Shown in pieces: positions 8,817 through 17,708 of a stretch of 64,000 nt of DNA (positions within the stretch are counted from its first letter, which is position 1; each line of letters opens with the position of its first letter). This DNA comes from CAVQCJ01 sp963711005 (GTDB taxonomy: Bacteria > Actinomycetota > Actinomycetes > Prado026): NCBI GenBank assembly GCA_963711005.1, contig CAVQCJ010000002.1, positions 1,302,001 through 1,366,000 on the forward strand, in the 5' to 3' direction. The translations under genes were made by a program, and so were the position numbers. The notes under the pieces were generated by a model. That model was not told where the DNA came from. It searched no databases and was given only the letters and a program-made list of their open reading frames with translations.

Positions 8817-9952
8817 CGCGAGGCCTCGCCGGCGGCTCCGGCGGCTGTGTCGGCGGCTGTGTCGGCGGCCGCGTCGGCGGCGGCCTCGGTGGCCACGCTG
8901 CTGTGGTCGCCGAGCACCAGCCGGAACGCCTCCCGGCCCGCGGCCAACGCGACGTCGACCTCGCGCCCGAGCAGGCACCCGCTCAGGCGACCGCCCGACA
9001 ACCGGCAGCCGGCCATGACGATCGAGTCCGCCACGGACGTGTCCGTCAGCGTGCAGTCCGCGCCGATGGACGCGTACGGGCCGACCTGCGACCCGCGCAC
9101 CACCGTGCCGGCACCCAGCACCAGCGGCCCGACGAGCCGCGACCCGGTGACGACGGCGTCCTCGTCGACCACCACGGCGCCGGTCACCGTGGTCGCGTCG
9201 TCGACGCTGCCGCGGACATCCGCCTGCTGCCCGTCGAGCATCGCCCGGTTCGCGTCGAGAAGGTCCGCGGCCCGCCCGGTGTCCTTCCAGTAGCCGGTCA
9301 CCACGTGCGAGCGCACCGCGCGCCCGGTGTCCAGCAGCCGCTGGATCGCGTCGGTGATCTCGAGCTCGTCGCGCCGGCTCGGCCGGATCGCCGCGACCGC
9401 GTCGTGGATCGCCGGGCCGAACAGGTACACGCCGGCCAGCGCGAGGTCGCTGCGCGGCTCGGCCGGTTTCTCCTCGAGCCCGACGACCCGCCCGGTCTCG
9501 TCCAGCTCGGCGACACCGAACTGCCGCGGGTCCGGCACCCGGGTGAGCAGGATCGTCGCGTCCACCTCGCCGGCCGCGTACCAGGCCTCGAACTCCCGCA
9601 CCAGCGCCGTGATGCCGCCGACCAGCACGTTGTCGCCGAGGTACATGACGAACGGCTCGTCGCCGAGGAACTCGCGCGCGACGAGGACCGCGTGGGCCAG
9701 ACCGAGCGGTGCCTCCTGCCGCAGGTAGGTGACCTCGAGGCCGAACGTCGAGCCGTCGCCGACCGCGGCCCGGATCTCGGCCTCGGTGTCGCCGACCACC
9801 AGTCCCACGTCGGTGATCCCCGCCGCGGCGACGGCGTCGAGGGCGTGGAACAGCACCGGTCGGTTGGCCACCGGGACGAGCTGCTTGGCGGACGTGTGCG
9901 TGAGCGGGCGCAGCCGGGTGCCGGCACCACCGCTGAGCACGAGCGCCTTCAC
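8813..9952 (-). CDS. rmlA: Glucose-1-phosphate thymidylyltransferase, long form
   Basis: Forms dTDP-glucose from dTTP and glucose-1-phosphate, the first step to dTDP-rhamnose. Residues 1-240 are the nucleotidyltransferase domain, with LSGGAGTRLRPLTHTSAKQL at the start, YLGDNVLVGG and VVGLEEKPAEPRSDLALAGVYLF. Residues 240-350 form the left-handed beta-helix of hexapeptide repeats, so this is the long RmlA class. The last 25 residues are an Ala/Asp/Thr tail encoded by a 12-bp tandem repeat. GTG 9952 is chosen because the motif begins at once; ATG 9985 is possible. Confidence 0.9.
   Translation of the reverse strand: MKALVLSGGAGTRLRPLTHTSAKQLVPVANRPVLFHALDAVAAAGITDVGLVVGDTEAEIRAAVGDGSTFGLEVTYLRQEAPLGLAHAVLVAREFLGDEPFVMYLGDNVLVGGITALVREFEAWYAAGEVDATILLTRVPDPRQFGVAELDETGRVVGLEEKPAEPRSDLALAGVYLFGPAIHDAVAAIRPSRRDELEITDAIQRLLDTGRAVRSHVVTGYWKDTGRAADLLDANRAMLDGQQADVRGSVDDATTVTGAVVVDEDAVVTGSRLVGPLVLGAGTVVRGSQVGPYASIGADCTLTDTSVADSIVMAGCRLSGGRLSGCLLGREVDVALAAGREAFRLVLGDHSSVATEAAADAAADTAADTAAGAAGEASR
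8841..8888. repeat. 12-bp tandem repeat in rmlA 3' end
   Basis: Four consecutive 12-bp units, two identical (GCGGCTGTGTCG) followed by two diverged copies. On the minus strand they encode Ala-Ala-Asp-Thr-type units in the C-terminal tail of RmlA. The unit length is a multiple of three, so copy-number change would leave the frame and the rmlB overlap intact. Confidence 0.8.
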
Positions 9953-10044
9953 GACGCCGATCGTGTCAGACCGTGGCCAGGCCATGGACCAGCCACGACG
10001 TGACACGGCACGACACGGCCTGACCCGAGGACGGACGCCGGCAG

Positions 10045-10911
10045 CTACTTGAGCAGGCGGGACAGCCGGCGGTCGGCCAGCGGCTTGCCACCCGTCTGGC
10101 AGGTCGGGCAGTACTGCAGCGAGGAGTCGGCGAATGAGACCTCGCGCACGGTGTCGCCGCACACGGGGCAGGGCAGGCCGGTCCTGGCGTGCACCTGCAG
10201 CCCGGCCTTCTTCTCGGCCTTGAGGTCGCCCGCCGCCAACCCGCGCGAACGCTCCACCGCGTCGGCGAGCTCGGACCGGATCGCGTCGTACAGGACCCGC
10301 ACGCCGGCCTCGTCCAGCGACGTCGCCGGCTTGAACGGCGACATCCGGGCAGTGTGCAGGATCTCGTCCGAGTACGCGTTGCCGATGCCGGCGATCACCG
10401 ACTGGTCCCGCAGCACACCCTTGAGCTGTTCGCGGCCGTGCTCGGCGAGGATCGCGGCCAGCAGCTGCGGCGTGAACGCCTCGTCCAGCGGGTCCGGCCC
10501 GAGCCGCGCCACCCCCGGGACCTCGGCGGGGTCGCGGACCACGTACACCGAGAGCTTCTTCCGGGTGCCCGCCTCGGTGAGGTCGAACCCGGCGCCGTCG
10601 TCCAGGTGGACGCGCAGCGCCAGCGGGCTCTTCCCGGACGGTTTCGGCGGGACCGTCGGCAGCTGTGCGCGCCACTGCAGCCAGCCCGCCCTGGCCAGGT
10701 GCACGACCAGGTGCAGGCCATCCACGTCCAGGTCCAGGAACTTGCCGTGCCGCGCCGCTCCGGTGACGGTCAGTCCGCCCAGGGAGGTGACCGGCGGGTC
10801 GTACGTCTTGAGGGCGCTGATCGCCGCGACGTCGACCCTGGTGACCACCCGTCCCACCGCCCGCTCGCGGAGCACGTCAACGAGCGCCTCCACCTCCGGG
10901 AGCTCGGGCAT
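10045..10911 (-). CDS. Fpg/Nei family DNA glycosylase
   Basis: Base-excision repair glycosylase/AP lyase. The 288-residue protein starts MPELPEVEALVD, where Pro2 and Glu3 form the catalytic pair after Met removal. The helix-two-turn-helix region reads IAGIGNAYSDEILHTARMSPFKP, and the C-terminal zinc finger is CPVCGDTVREV followed by YCPTCQTGGK. The lysine beta-hairpin loop SGKSPLALRVHL is also present. This set fits the Fpg2/Nei2-like actinobacterial group as well as classical MutM, so substrate preference (8-oxoguanine or oxidised pyrimidines) is left open. Confidence 0.9.
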   Translation of the reverse strand: MPELPEVEALVDVLRERAVGRVVTRVDVAAISALKTYDPPVTSLGGLTVTGAARHGKFLDLDVDGLHLVVHLARAGWLQWRAQLPTVPPKPSGKSPLALRVHLDDGAGFDLTEAGTRKKLSVYVVRDPAEVPGVARLGPDPLDEAFTPQLLAAILAEHGREQLKGVLRDQSVIAGIGNAYSDEILHTARMSPFKPATSLDEAGVRVLYDAIRSELADAVERSRGLAAGDLKAEKKAGLQVHARTGLPCPVCGDTVREVSFADSSLQYCPTCQTGGKPLADRRLSRLLK

Positions 10912-10983
10912 GCACCAAGTCTGCCGCAACACCCGCGACGCGGGGCCCGTGATCGCGGGTGCGCCGGCCCCGACGGGGGCACT

Positions 10984-11451
10984 ATGGCGGTCGTGGAGCC
11001 ACAGGTGGAGATCACGCTCGGTCCGCAAGCCCCGGACTCGTCCGACTCGGTCCGGATCCGGGTGGTCGGACGCAAGCACCCGCAGGCCGCCGACTCCTCG
11101 GACGGCAACTGGCTGGTCAGCCCGATCACGGTCCGGGTCGGCGGCTTCGTGGGGGAGATCGCGGCCGGGCTGCGGGCCGAGGAGCTGGTCCGGTTCCGGG
11201 AGGGCCTCGAGCACGTGGCCCAGTTGGGGACCGGGACCGCGGTGCTGCACTCCATCGAGGAGTGGCTGTCGCTGGCGGTGGTGCTCGAACCCAGCGGGGT
11301 GCTCAGCGTGAGCGGCGCCGCCGACGACCAGCCGGGCATCGGCAACACCCTGCGCTTCACCCTCCCGCCCATCGACGCCGCCCGGCTGCCAGCGCTGATC
11401 GACGCGCTGCACGCCTGCGAGCAGGCGTACCCCCCGCTGTCCGACCCCTGA
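10984..11451 (+). CDS. WapI-like family protein
   Basis: A 155-residue protein that I match to the WapI immunity family on its layout: WLVSPITVRVGGFVGEIAAGLRAEELVRF, a middle EEWLSLAVVLEPSGVLSVSG and an ending with NTLRFTLPPIDAARLPALIDAL. In Bacillus, WapI protects against the contact-dependent toxin WapA; many family members occur alone and have no shown immunity role. No polymorphic toxin is visible nearby. It is divergent from the glycosylase gene with a 72-bp gap, so the two share a promoter region. Confidence 0.65.
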   Translation: MAVVEPQVEITLGPQAPDSSDSVRIRVVGRKHPQAADSSDGNWLVSPITVRVGGFVGEIAAGLRAEELVRFREGLEHVAQLGTGTAVLHSIEEWLSLAVVLEPSGVLSVSGAADDQPGIGNTLRFTLPPIDAARLPALIDALHACEQAYPPLSDP

Positions 11452-11534
11452 CCGGGCTCGCCCGACCTCGTACGAACGGCCTTCATGGCCGCAAATGCTG
11501 GACCGGCGCTGCGGGCAGGGTCCACGATCGAGGC

Positions 11535-11774
11535 ATGGGAGAGGTGGTCCGGCTGCAGGCGGTCTCGACCGTCGCGGCGCCGGCGCACGGCGAGGTGTTC
11601 CTCGACGCCCGCGGCGAGGACAGGGCCATGCGGGTCAACTGGCACGAGGCCGAGGGCGTCGTGGCGCTCAGTCTGTGGAACGGCTCGATCTGCACGGCGA
11701 CGTTCCGGATCCCGGCCACCGACCTGCCGGCCCTCCTGCGCGCGCTCACCGACGGCCCCCTCGGCCGGGCCTGA
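11535..11774 (+). CDS. Small hypothetical protein, 79 residues
   Basis: I do not recognise a named family. The protein starts at ATG 11535 and contains two or three predicted beta strands around a WHEAEGVVALSLWNGSICTATFRI core, followed by an amphipathic helix DLPALLRALTDG. It is acidic to neutral with no signal or membrane segment. The frame shows the strong GC3 bias of real genes here, which is why I keep it despite its size. It lies between the WapI-like gene and a chemoreceptor, with no overlap. Confidence 0.55.
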   Translation: MGEVVRLQAVSTVAAPAHGEVFLDARGEDRAMRVNWHEAEGVVALSLWNGSICTATFRIPATDLPALLRALTDGPLGRA

Positions 11775-11895
11775 CCGTCCCGCGCACTCCTGACCCGTCC
11801 CCTCCGTACTCGGGTGGTGAGGGGCGTCAAGGGCCCGATGGGACGGCCCGATGCACTAGGGGACCGCACGAGCCGCCCCCGGGAGCCAGGACGAG

Positions 11896-13455
11896 ATGGA
11901 CGCCGCCCGCCGGCTGTCGGTGACAGCCGGAGTGACCGCTGTGGCCGTGGCCGTCTACAACCCGGTGGCCACGGTCCTGCTGCAGCACGCCGACCCGTCG
12001 ACACACCCGCTGCCCCCGGCCTGGTTCGCCGCCCTCACCCTCGTGACCGTGCTCGGCGGCCTCTGGTACCTCGTTCGCGACGGGGTCCAGCCGCGCATCC
12101 CCGTGCTGGCCGCGCACCCGGTCGCCGTCGACCTCGTCACGCTGCTCGGCTTCCAGCTGCTGATCACCGTCCAGGTCGCCACCACCGGCGGCATCCGGCA
12201 CAGCATGTGGCTGTACTTCGTCTTCGTCATCGTCTTCGCCTCGGCCTACCTGCCGCTCGGGTTCACGCCGGCGTTCGGGCTGCTCTCGTCCGGCTGCGTG
12301 CTGCTCGCATCCTGGCTCGCCGGCTCCGTCGGCAGCGCCACCGCCGGGGACCTGATCGTCGCAGGGCTGGGTCTGCCCCTGCTGTCCGTGTTCGCGACCG
12401 TGGTCGCAAGCGCCGTCCGTTCGCTGCGCCGCGACAGCGAACGGGCCCGGGCCGAGCTGGGCCAGCAGGTCGACGAGCTGTCGACCGCCCTGGCGGACGT
12501 CGCGGAGGGCCACCTGCGGGCCGGGACCCTGGTGCCGAACGGGTCCGTCGACGGCCCGGTCGGACAGGTCTGGGCATCGCTGGCCATCGCGGTCATGTCG
12601 CTGCGCGACGTCGTCACCCGGGTCCAGGCCGGCGGCCAGCAGCTGGCTGCAGCGGCCGCCGAGCTGTCCGCGACGACCGCGCAGAGCGCCGACGGCTCGA
12701 GCGAGCAGGCGGCGGCGGTGGCCGAGACCACGGCCAGCCTTCGCCAGCTCTCCGACGCGGCGGCCGGGATCGCCCGTACTGCCGACGACGTGGCGGAGTC
12801 CGCCGACGACGTCAGTCGGGTCAGCGCGGAGGGTCGGGCCGTGGTCAACCTGGCGGTCGACGCGATCGACGAGCTGGCCGGGCGCGTCCGGGAGATCGCC
12901 GGCGAGGCGGTCGGGCTCGAGGAGCGCACCGCCGAGATCGACCGGATCCTCGCCGTCATCGACGACCTCGCGGACCAGACCAACCTGCTCGCGCTCAACG
13001 CCGCGATCGAGGCCGCCCGCGCGGGCGAGCATGGCCGCGGGTTCGCCGTGGTCGCAGCGGAGGTGCGCAAGCTGGCCGAGCGCGCCCAGAGGTCCACGGG
13101 TCAGATCCAGTCGATCGTCGTGGGCATCAGGTCCGGGACGCGCCGGACGGTCATGGCCTCCGAGGAGGGCGCCAGGGCGGCCGCCCGCGGGACCGAGCTC
13201 GCAACCGCGGTCGAGCAGCGACTGGACCTCATCACCGCCGCCGCGAGCCGCTCGGCGCGTGCCGCCGGCCTCATCCAGGAGGCGACTCGGTTGCAGGACG
13301 ACGCCTCCGAGGCGGTGCTGGCGACCATGGGTCAGGTGTCGGCCGCGTCGCAGCAGCAGGCGCTCGGCGCTCGCTCGTCGGCCGAGGCGGTGGCCGAGCT
13401 CGACCAGCTGGCCCAGCGGCTGCGCGCGTCCGTGACTGCCTTCGACCTGAGCTGA
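11896..13455 (+). CDS. Methyl-accepting chemotaxis protein with membrane-embedded sensor
   Basis: 519 residues. The N-terminal 180 residues contain about five or six hydrophobic segments with short loops and no large extracytoplasmic domain, so sensing is probably in or at the membrane. A HAMP-like linker follows, then a long coiled coil. The conserved signalling hairpin is at about 350-390, reading ILAVIDDLADQTNLLALNAA then RGFAVVAAEVRKLAERA. Receptors of this kind control CheA, but no che or flagellar gene is in the window. The RBS AGGACGAG lies just before ATG 11896. Confidence 0.9.
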   Translation: MDAARRLSVTAGVTAVAVAVYNPVATVLLQHADPSTHPLPPAWFAALTLVTVLGGLWYLVRDGVQPRIPVLAAHPVAVDLVTLLGFQLLITVQVATTGGIRHSMWLYFVFVIVFASAYLPLGFTPAFGLLSSGCVLLASWLAGSVGSATAGDLIVAGLGLPLLSVFATVVASAVRSLRRDSERARAELGQQVDELSTALADVAEGHLRAGTLVPNGSVDGPVGQVWASLAIAVMSLRDVVTRVQAGGQQLAAAAAELSATTAQSADGSSEQAAAVAETTASLRQLSDAAAGIARTADDVAESADDVSRVSAEGRAVVNLAVDAIDELAGRVREIAGEAVGLEERTAEIDRILAVIDDLADQTNLLALNAAIEAARAGEHGRGFAVVAAEVRKLAERAQRSTGQIQSIVVGIRSGTRRTVMASEEGARAAARGTELATAVEQRLDLITAAASRSARAAGLIQEATRLQDDASEAVLATMGQVSAASQQQALGARSSAEAVAELDQLAQRLRASVTAFDLS

Positions 13456-13506
13456 GCGGTCGCACCGGCGCTCCGGGCGGCCGGCCATGGCCCGTACCGT
13501 GAGCCC

Positions 13507-14007
13507 ATGACCTCCGCCGACGGCATGGACGACATGAGCACCATGCACGTCGACGCGTTCATCGCCGACGGGGCGTCGACAGCCGAGGGCAAGATCTACG
13601 CGCTCGGGATGGGCTGGAACGTCATCTACGCCAACACCTTCCCGGCCACCCACAGCCATCTTGCGATCGCGATGACCATCCACGTGCCGTACACGCAGAC
13701 CAACCAGCCGCACCAGGTCCTCGTGCACCTGGAGACCGAGGACGCCGTCAAGGTCAGGCTCGGCGAGTCCCGCTCCGGCGCTGACGCCGAGCCCGAGGAC
13801 ATCACCGTGATCGGCGGCGAGTTCAGCGTCGGCCGCCCGCCGGCACTCCCGGCCGGCGACGAGCAGATCGTGCCGCTGGCGCTGTCGGTCGACGCGCTGC
13901 GCTTCGACCACCCCGGGATGTACTCGTGGGTGATCTCGATCGACGGTCAGCAGATGCGCCGGCTGCCCATGCGGGTGGCCCTGCTCAACCAGATCGGCCC
14001 ACGCTGA
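13507..14007 (+). CDS. DUF6941 family protein
   Basis: 166-residue cytosolic protein of unknown function, matching the DUF6941 layout by eye. It opens with an ADGASTAEGKIYALGMGWNVIY segment, has an HLAIAMTIHVPYTQTNQPH strand pair and ends with GMYSWVISIDGQQMRRLPMRV. The composition suggests a mostly beta fold. It is tail-to-tail with the sulfotransferase gene, whose stop lies only two bases beyond. No link to that gene or to the upstream receptor can be shown. Confidence 0.7.
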   Translation: MTSADGMDDMSTMHVDAFIADGASTAEGKIYALGMGWNVIYANTFPATHSHLAIAMTIHVPYTQTNQPHQVLVHLETEDAVKVRLGESRSGADAEPEDITVIGGEFSVGRPPALPAGDEQIVPLALSVDALRFDHPGMYSWVISIDGQQMRRLPMRVALLNQIGPR

Positions 14008-14008
14008 C

Positions 14009-14983
14009 TCAGGGCGCGTACGGCGCCCCGTGCAGCGCGGACATCGCCGCGGCGTCCGGGTACGCGTCGTCGACCGAGTAGATCCCGGCCAGCCCGAGCA
14101 GCTCGAGGACCGCGCGCGCTCGGGCGCGATCGTCGGCGTCCACCCGCGGCATCCAGGAGGCGGCGCGGTCACCCCCGGTCCGCACCGCGGAGTCGGCGCG
14201 GCTCAGGTGCGAGGGACGGTCCAGGGCCGCGTCCAGCTCCGGGTCCGGCTGCTGCCCCACGTGCCGGAGCACTCGCTCGGCCTGGACGCGCGGCTGCGAC
14301 ACCAGCCCCTCGTACGTCACGGCCAGGAGCTCGGCCGGCGTCGTCATCCGCAGCGGGACCAGGGTCTCCAGCCCGGCCTGGGCCACCGCCCGCGCGAACG
14401 GGTCGGTGAGCATCCGCAGCGGACGGTACTGGTCGGGCGTGAGGTGGTCGGCGACGAGCCGCGGCTGGGCCAGCGCGTCGTCCAGGTGGTCCGACCAGCC
14501 CAGCTCGCGCCGGCTGACCGCCACCCCGAGCGGGTGCCGGATCAGGAGCACCACCGGCATCCCCGGGAAGCGCTCGACCAGCCAGGGCGCCAGCAAGTTC
14601 GCCCGGATCTCCTTCACCAGCCGCCGCCTGGCCACCACGACGTGGTTGAGGTGGTCCGCCCACGGGTTGCGCAGCCGACCGGTCAGGATGCGGGTCATCG
14701 GCTCCAGGTACCGCGGGTCGGTGTCGTCGCGGCGCAGGTACTGCCCGTTCGCGAACACCCGGGCGGCCGGCACCCGGTCGGCGCGGAGCGGCTCGAACAC
14801 CACCCGGTGGTCGTGGTGGCGGTCGATGACCTCGCCCACCCACGTCGTCCCCGACCGCGCGCTGCCCAGCAGCAGCACCGTGGCGCGGTGGTCCGGCGCC
14901 CGGTCGACGTACGCGAGGGACTTGAACCGCCAGCGCACCTCGACGCCGAGCTGCCGGGCGCGACCGGCGAGAGGGCTGCCCAC
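14009..14983 (-). CDS. PAPS-dependent sulfotransferase family protein
   Basis: 324 residues. The 5'-phosphosulfate-binding loop is LLLGSARSGTTWVGEVI at about residues 37-53, and the 3'-phosphate-binding region is VVLLIRHPLGVAVSRRELGW at about 145-164. These are the two diagnostic PAPS contacts of the Sulfotransfer family, with the catalytic-type Arg/Ser environment intact. There is no signal peptide. The acceptor cannot be deduced; glycolipids, polysaccharides and small metabolites are all possible in actinobacteria. The gene stands alone between unrelated genes. Confidence 0.85.
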   Translation of the reverse strand: MGSPLAGRARQLGVEVRWRFKSLAYVDRAPDHRATVLLLGSARSGTTWVGEVIDRHHDHRVVFEPLRADRVPAARVFANGQYLRRDDTDPRYLEPMTRILTGRLRNPWADHLNHVVVARRRLVKEIRANLLAPWLVERFPGMPVVLLIRHPLGVAVSRRELGWSDHLDDALAQPRLVADHLTPDQYRPLRMLTDPFARAVAQAGLETLVPLRMTTPAELLAVTYEGLVSQPRVQAERVLRHVGQQPDPELDAALDRPSHLSRADSAVRTGGDRAASWMPRVDADDRARARAVLELLGLAGIYSVDDAYPDAAAMSALHGAPYAP

Positions 14984-15032
14984 GGCGGCTCCGGACCTCC
15001 CCTGCGGTGCGACGACGGACGGATGCTGGTTC

Positions 15033-15060
15033 GAGGTGCGAGGTGCGAGGTGCGAGGTGC
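15033..15060. repeat. 7-bp tandem repeat, four copies
   Basis: Four exact head-to-tail copies of GAGGTGC lie in the 156-bp gap between the sulfotransferase start and the DUF1707 gene. The unit is not a multiple of three and the tract is noncoding. It sits in the upstream region of both divergent genes, so copy number could alter promoter spacing. Confidence 0.85.
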
Positions 15061-15139
15061 GGCGAGACAGTACCTGGCGGGTCCGTTGCCGGGCAGCCGC
15101 ACCAGGGTGATGATTACCGGATTACCCAGAGGAGCCACC

Positions 15140-15571
15140 ATGCCGACCCCGGACCCGAACCCGCTGCCGATGACGTCCCCGACCCTGGCTCCGGCCCTGC
15201 GGATCGGTGATGCCGAGCGGGAGCAGGCAGTGTCCGCCCTGTCCGAGCACTTCGCCCTCGGCAGACTGGACCACGCGGAGCTGGACGCACGGCTCGAAGC
15301 CGCCTACCGAGCCGAGACGGTGGACCAATTGGTGGCGTTGTTCGCGGACCTGCCCGACCCGGCGCCGTTCCGGCCCAGCCGACGCGAGCGGCGCTCGGCC
15401 GCCCGGGCCGCGCGAGGAGCCGGCGGATGGCCGGACTTCCCGGTGCTGCCGGCGGTCGTGCTGGTCGTTGCCGTCGGGGTGCTGATCGCGTCGGAGGGCC
15501 GGGCGTTCTTCGTGCTCCCGCTCATGTGGTTCTGGCTCGCCGCCGGCCGGCACCGCTGGTACCGCCGCTGA
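15140..15571 (+). CDS. DUF1707 SHOCT-like domain membrane protein
   Basis: 143 residues. Residues 18-75 form a DUF1707 domain, recognised by LRIGDAEREQAVSALSEHFALGRL followed by LDARLEAAYRAETVDQLVALFADLP. Two hydrophobic segments follow at about 95-115 and 120-135, and the protein ends with a basic RHRWYRR. Proteins of this type are common in actinobacteria and have no assigned function. AGGAG at 15130-15134 fixes ATG 15140. Confidence 0.85.
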   Translation: MPTPDPNPLPMTSPTLAPALRIGDAEREQAVSALSEHFALGRLDHAELDARLEAAYRAETVDQLVALFADLPDPAPFRPSRRERRSAARAARGAGGWPDFPVLPAVVLVVAVGVLIASEGRAFFVLPLMWFWLAAGRHRWYRR

Positions 15572-15595
15572 GCCGACGGGTTCGGGGACGCCCGG

Positions 15596-17299
15596 TCAGG
15601 AGCCGCGCAGTGCGGGGAAGTCGTCGTCGCGGAACTCCCCGGCCGGCCGGGCCCGCGGGTCGCCGTGCAGGGCCACCTCTTCGGACCGCAGCTCCACCCG
15701 GCGGATCTTGCCGCTGATCGTCTTCGGCAGCTCGCCGAACTGCAGCCGCCGGATCCGCTTGTACGGGGCGAGGTTCTCCCGGCAGTGCCGGAGGATCGAC
15801 TCCGCCGTCGCGGCGTCCGGCTCGTAGCCGGCGGCCAGCGTCACGTACGCCTTCGGCACCGCCAGCCGCACCGGGTCCGGCGACGGCACCACCGCGGCCT
15901 CGACCACGGCCGGGTGCTCGATCAGCACCGACTCCAGCTCGAACGGCGAGATCCGGTAGTCCGACGCCTTGAAGACGTCGTCCGTGCGACCGACGTACGT
16001 GATGGTCCCGCCAGCGTCGCGGCGGGCGACGTCGCCGGTGTGGTAGTACCCGTCCCGCATGACGTCGGCGGTGCGCTCGTCGCTGTCCCGGTACCCCGTC
16101 ATCAGCCCGAGCGGGCGGGCCGACAGGTCCAGGCAGATCTCGCCCTCCTCGCCCGGCTCGCCGGTCGAGGGGTCGACCAGGACCACGTGGTAGCCCGGAA
16201 GCGGACGGCCCATCGCGCCGGCCACCACCTTCTGCCCTGGGGTGTTGCCGACCTGCGCGGTCGTCTCCGTCTGGCCGTACCCGTCGCGGATCGTCAGCCC
16301 CCATGCGGCCTGCACCCGGTCGATCACCTCGGGGTTGAGCGGCTCGCCGGCGCCCACCAGCTCGCGAACCGGCACCTTCCACGCGCCGAGGTCGGCCTGG
16401 ATGAGCATCCGCCACACCGTGGGCGGCGCGCAGAACGTCGTCACCTCGCACCTCACCAGCTGCTCGAGCAGCGGGGCCGGCTGGAAGCGCGCGTAGTTGG
16501 CCACGAGCACGGTTGCCTGCGCGTTCCAGGGCGCGAAGACGTTGCTCCACGCGTGCTTCGCCCAGCCCGGCGAGGAGATGTTGAGATGCACGTCGCCGGG
16601 CTGCAGCCCGATCCAGTACATCGTCGAGAGGTGGCCGACGGGGTACGACACGTTGGTGTGCTCGACCAGCTTGGGCAGCGACGTCGTGCCGGACGTGAAG
16701 TACAGCAGCATCGGGTCGCCGGCGGGGGTCGGGCCGTCCGGCTCGAAGCCCGGCGCCGCCACCGTGAACTCGCTGAAGTCGTGCCAGCCGGCCGTGGCGC
16801 CGACGCTGACCCGGGTCAGCGGGTCGGCGAGGGTGCCGAACTTCCCGGTGTGCTCGGCCGCCGTCACGACGTGCGCGACGAGTCCGCGGTCGATGCGGTC
16901 GGCGAGGTCGGCCGGACCGAGCAGTGTGGAGGCCGGGATCGTGACCGCGCCCAGCTTGATCGCGGCGAGCATCGTCTCCCACAGCTCGACCTGGTTGCCC
17001 AGCATGAGCAGGATCCGGTCGCCGCGGCGAACCCCCAGACCCCGCAGCCAGGTGGCGAGCCGGTCGGAGCGCTCGGACAGCCGGGCGTAGCTGTACGAGG
17101 CGTCGCCCCCGTCGTCCTCGACGATGCGCAACGCGGTCCGGTCCGGGTGCTCCGCGGCGACCGCGTCGAACCAGTCCAGCGCCCAGTTGAACTCCGTGAG
17201 GTCGGGCCACCGGAACCCGGCGACCGCATTCGCGTAGTCGTCCCGGTGCTCGAGCAGGAAGTCGCGCGCCGCCCGGAACCGCTCGGTCGCTGTCGCCAT
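15596..17299 (-). CDS. AMP-forming acyl-CoA synthetase
   Basis: 567-residue ANL-superfamily enzyme that activates a carboxylic acid with ATP and transfers it to CoA. The P-loop-like motif is YFTSGTTSLPK, the adenine-binding region is RDGYGQTETTAQ, then YYHTGD and the hinge GRTDDVFKASDYRISPFELES; the catalytic Lys is in KTISGKIRR near the C-terminus. The layout resembles medium-chain acyl-CoA synthetases, but the acid is not certain. AGGAGG eight bases upstream fixes ATG 17299. It is divergent from the ABM/pirin pair. Confidence 0.9.
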   Translation of the reverse strand: MATATERFRAARDFLLEHRDDYANAVAGFRWPDLTEFNWALDWFDAVAAEHPDRTALRIVEDDGGDASYSYARLSERSDRLATWLRGLGVRRGDRILLMLGNQVELWETMLAAIKLGAVTIPASTLLGPADLADRIDRGLVAHVVTAAEHTGKFGTLADPLTRVSVGATAGWHDFSEFTVAAPGFEPDGPTPAGDPMLLYFTSGTTSLPKLVEHTNVSYPVGHLSTMYWIGLQPGDVHLNISSPGWAKHAWSNVFAPWNAQATVLVANYARFQPAPLLEQLVRCEVTTFCAPPTVWRMLIQADLGAWKVPVRELVGAGEPLNPEVIDRVQAAWGLTIRDGYGQTETTAQVGNTPGQKVVAGAMGRPLPGYHVVLVDPSTGEPGEEGEICLDLSARPLGLMTGYRDSDERTADVMRDGYYHTGDVARRDAGGTITYVGRTDDVFKASDYRISPFELESVLIEHPAVVEAAVVPSPDPVRLAVPKAYVTLAAGYEPDAATAESILRHCRENLAPYKRIRRLQFGELPKTISGKIRRVELRSEEVALHGDPRARPAGEFRDDDFPALRGS

Positions 17300-17372
17300 C
17301 GCGCCGTCCTCCTGTCGCGCCGCCCTCCCCCCGAGCCTGCCACCGCCGGGCCGGGTCGGCGAAGATGGACCG

Positions 17373-17708
17373 GTGACCGTTCCCGACGCCCCAGCCGGCC
17401 CCGTCCTCGAGCACGCGTTCATCGTCGTGGCCGACCACGACGCGGCCGCCTTCGAAGCGGCCTTCGCCGAGGCCAAGACGGTGATCGCGACCTCGCCCGG
17501 GTTCCGCTGGGTCGAGCTCCACCGCGGGGTCGAGCGCCGCGACGTCCGGCTGCTCCTGGTCGCGTGGGAAACCTTGGACGACCACCTCGTCGGCTTCCGC
17601 GGCTCGGACCGCTTCAGCCGGTGGCGCGAGCTGATCGGCCCCTACTTCGCCGCCGACCCCGAGGTCGAGCACTTCGTGCCCCTGGTCGAACAGTTCACCG
17701 GCCGGTGA
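17373..17708 (+). CDS. ABM-domain (antibiotic biosynthesis monooxygenase-like) protein
   Basis: 111 residues with the ferredoxin-like ABM pattern: FIVVADHDAAAFEAAFAEAK, then SPGFRWVELHRGVE, LLVAWETLDDHLVGFRGSDRFSRWREL and a final strand EVEHFVPLVEQF. Family members include small cofactor-free monooxygenases and many stress-related proteins, so catalysis is not assured. It starts at GTG 17373 and its stop overlaps the pirin GTG as GTGA, so the two are translationally coupled. Confidence 0.8.
   Translation: MTVPDAPAGPVLEHAFIVVADHDAAAFEAAFAEAKTVIATSPGFRWVELHRGVERRDVRLLLVAWETLDDHLVGFRGSDRFSRWRELIGPYFAADPEVEHFVPLVEQFTGR

Noticed and set aside
15033..15060. Tandem GAGGTGC copies considered as a CRISPR-like or integration signal
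   Set aside because: Seven-base units with no spacers; this is a simple slippage repeat.
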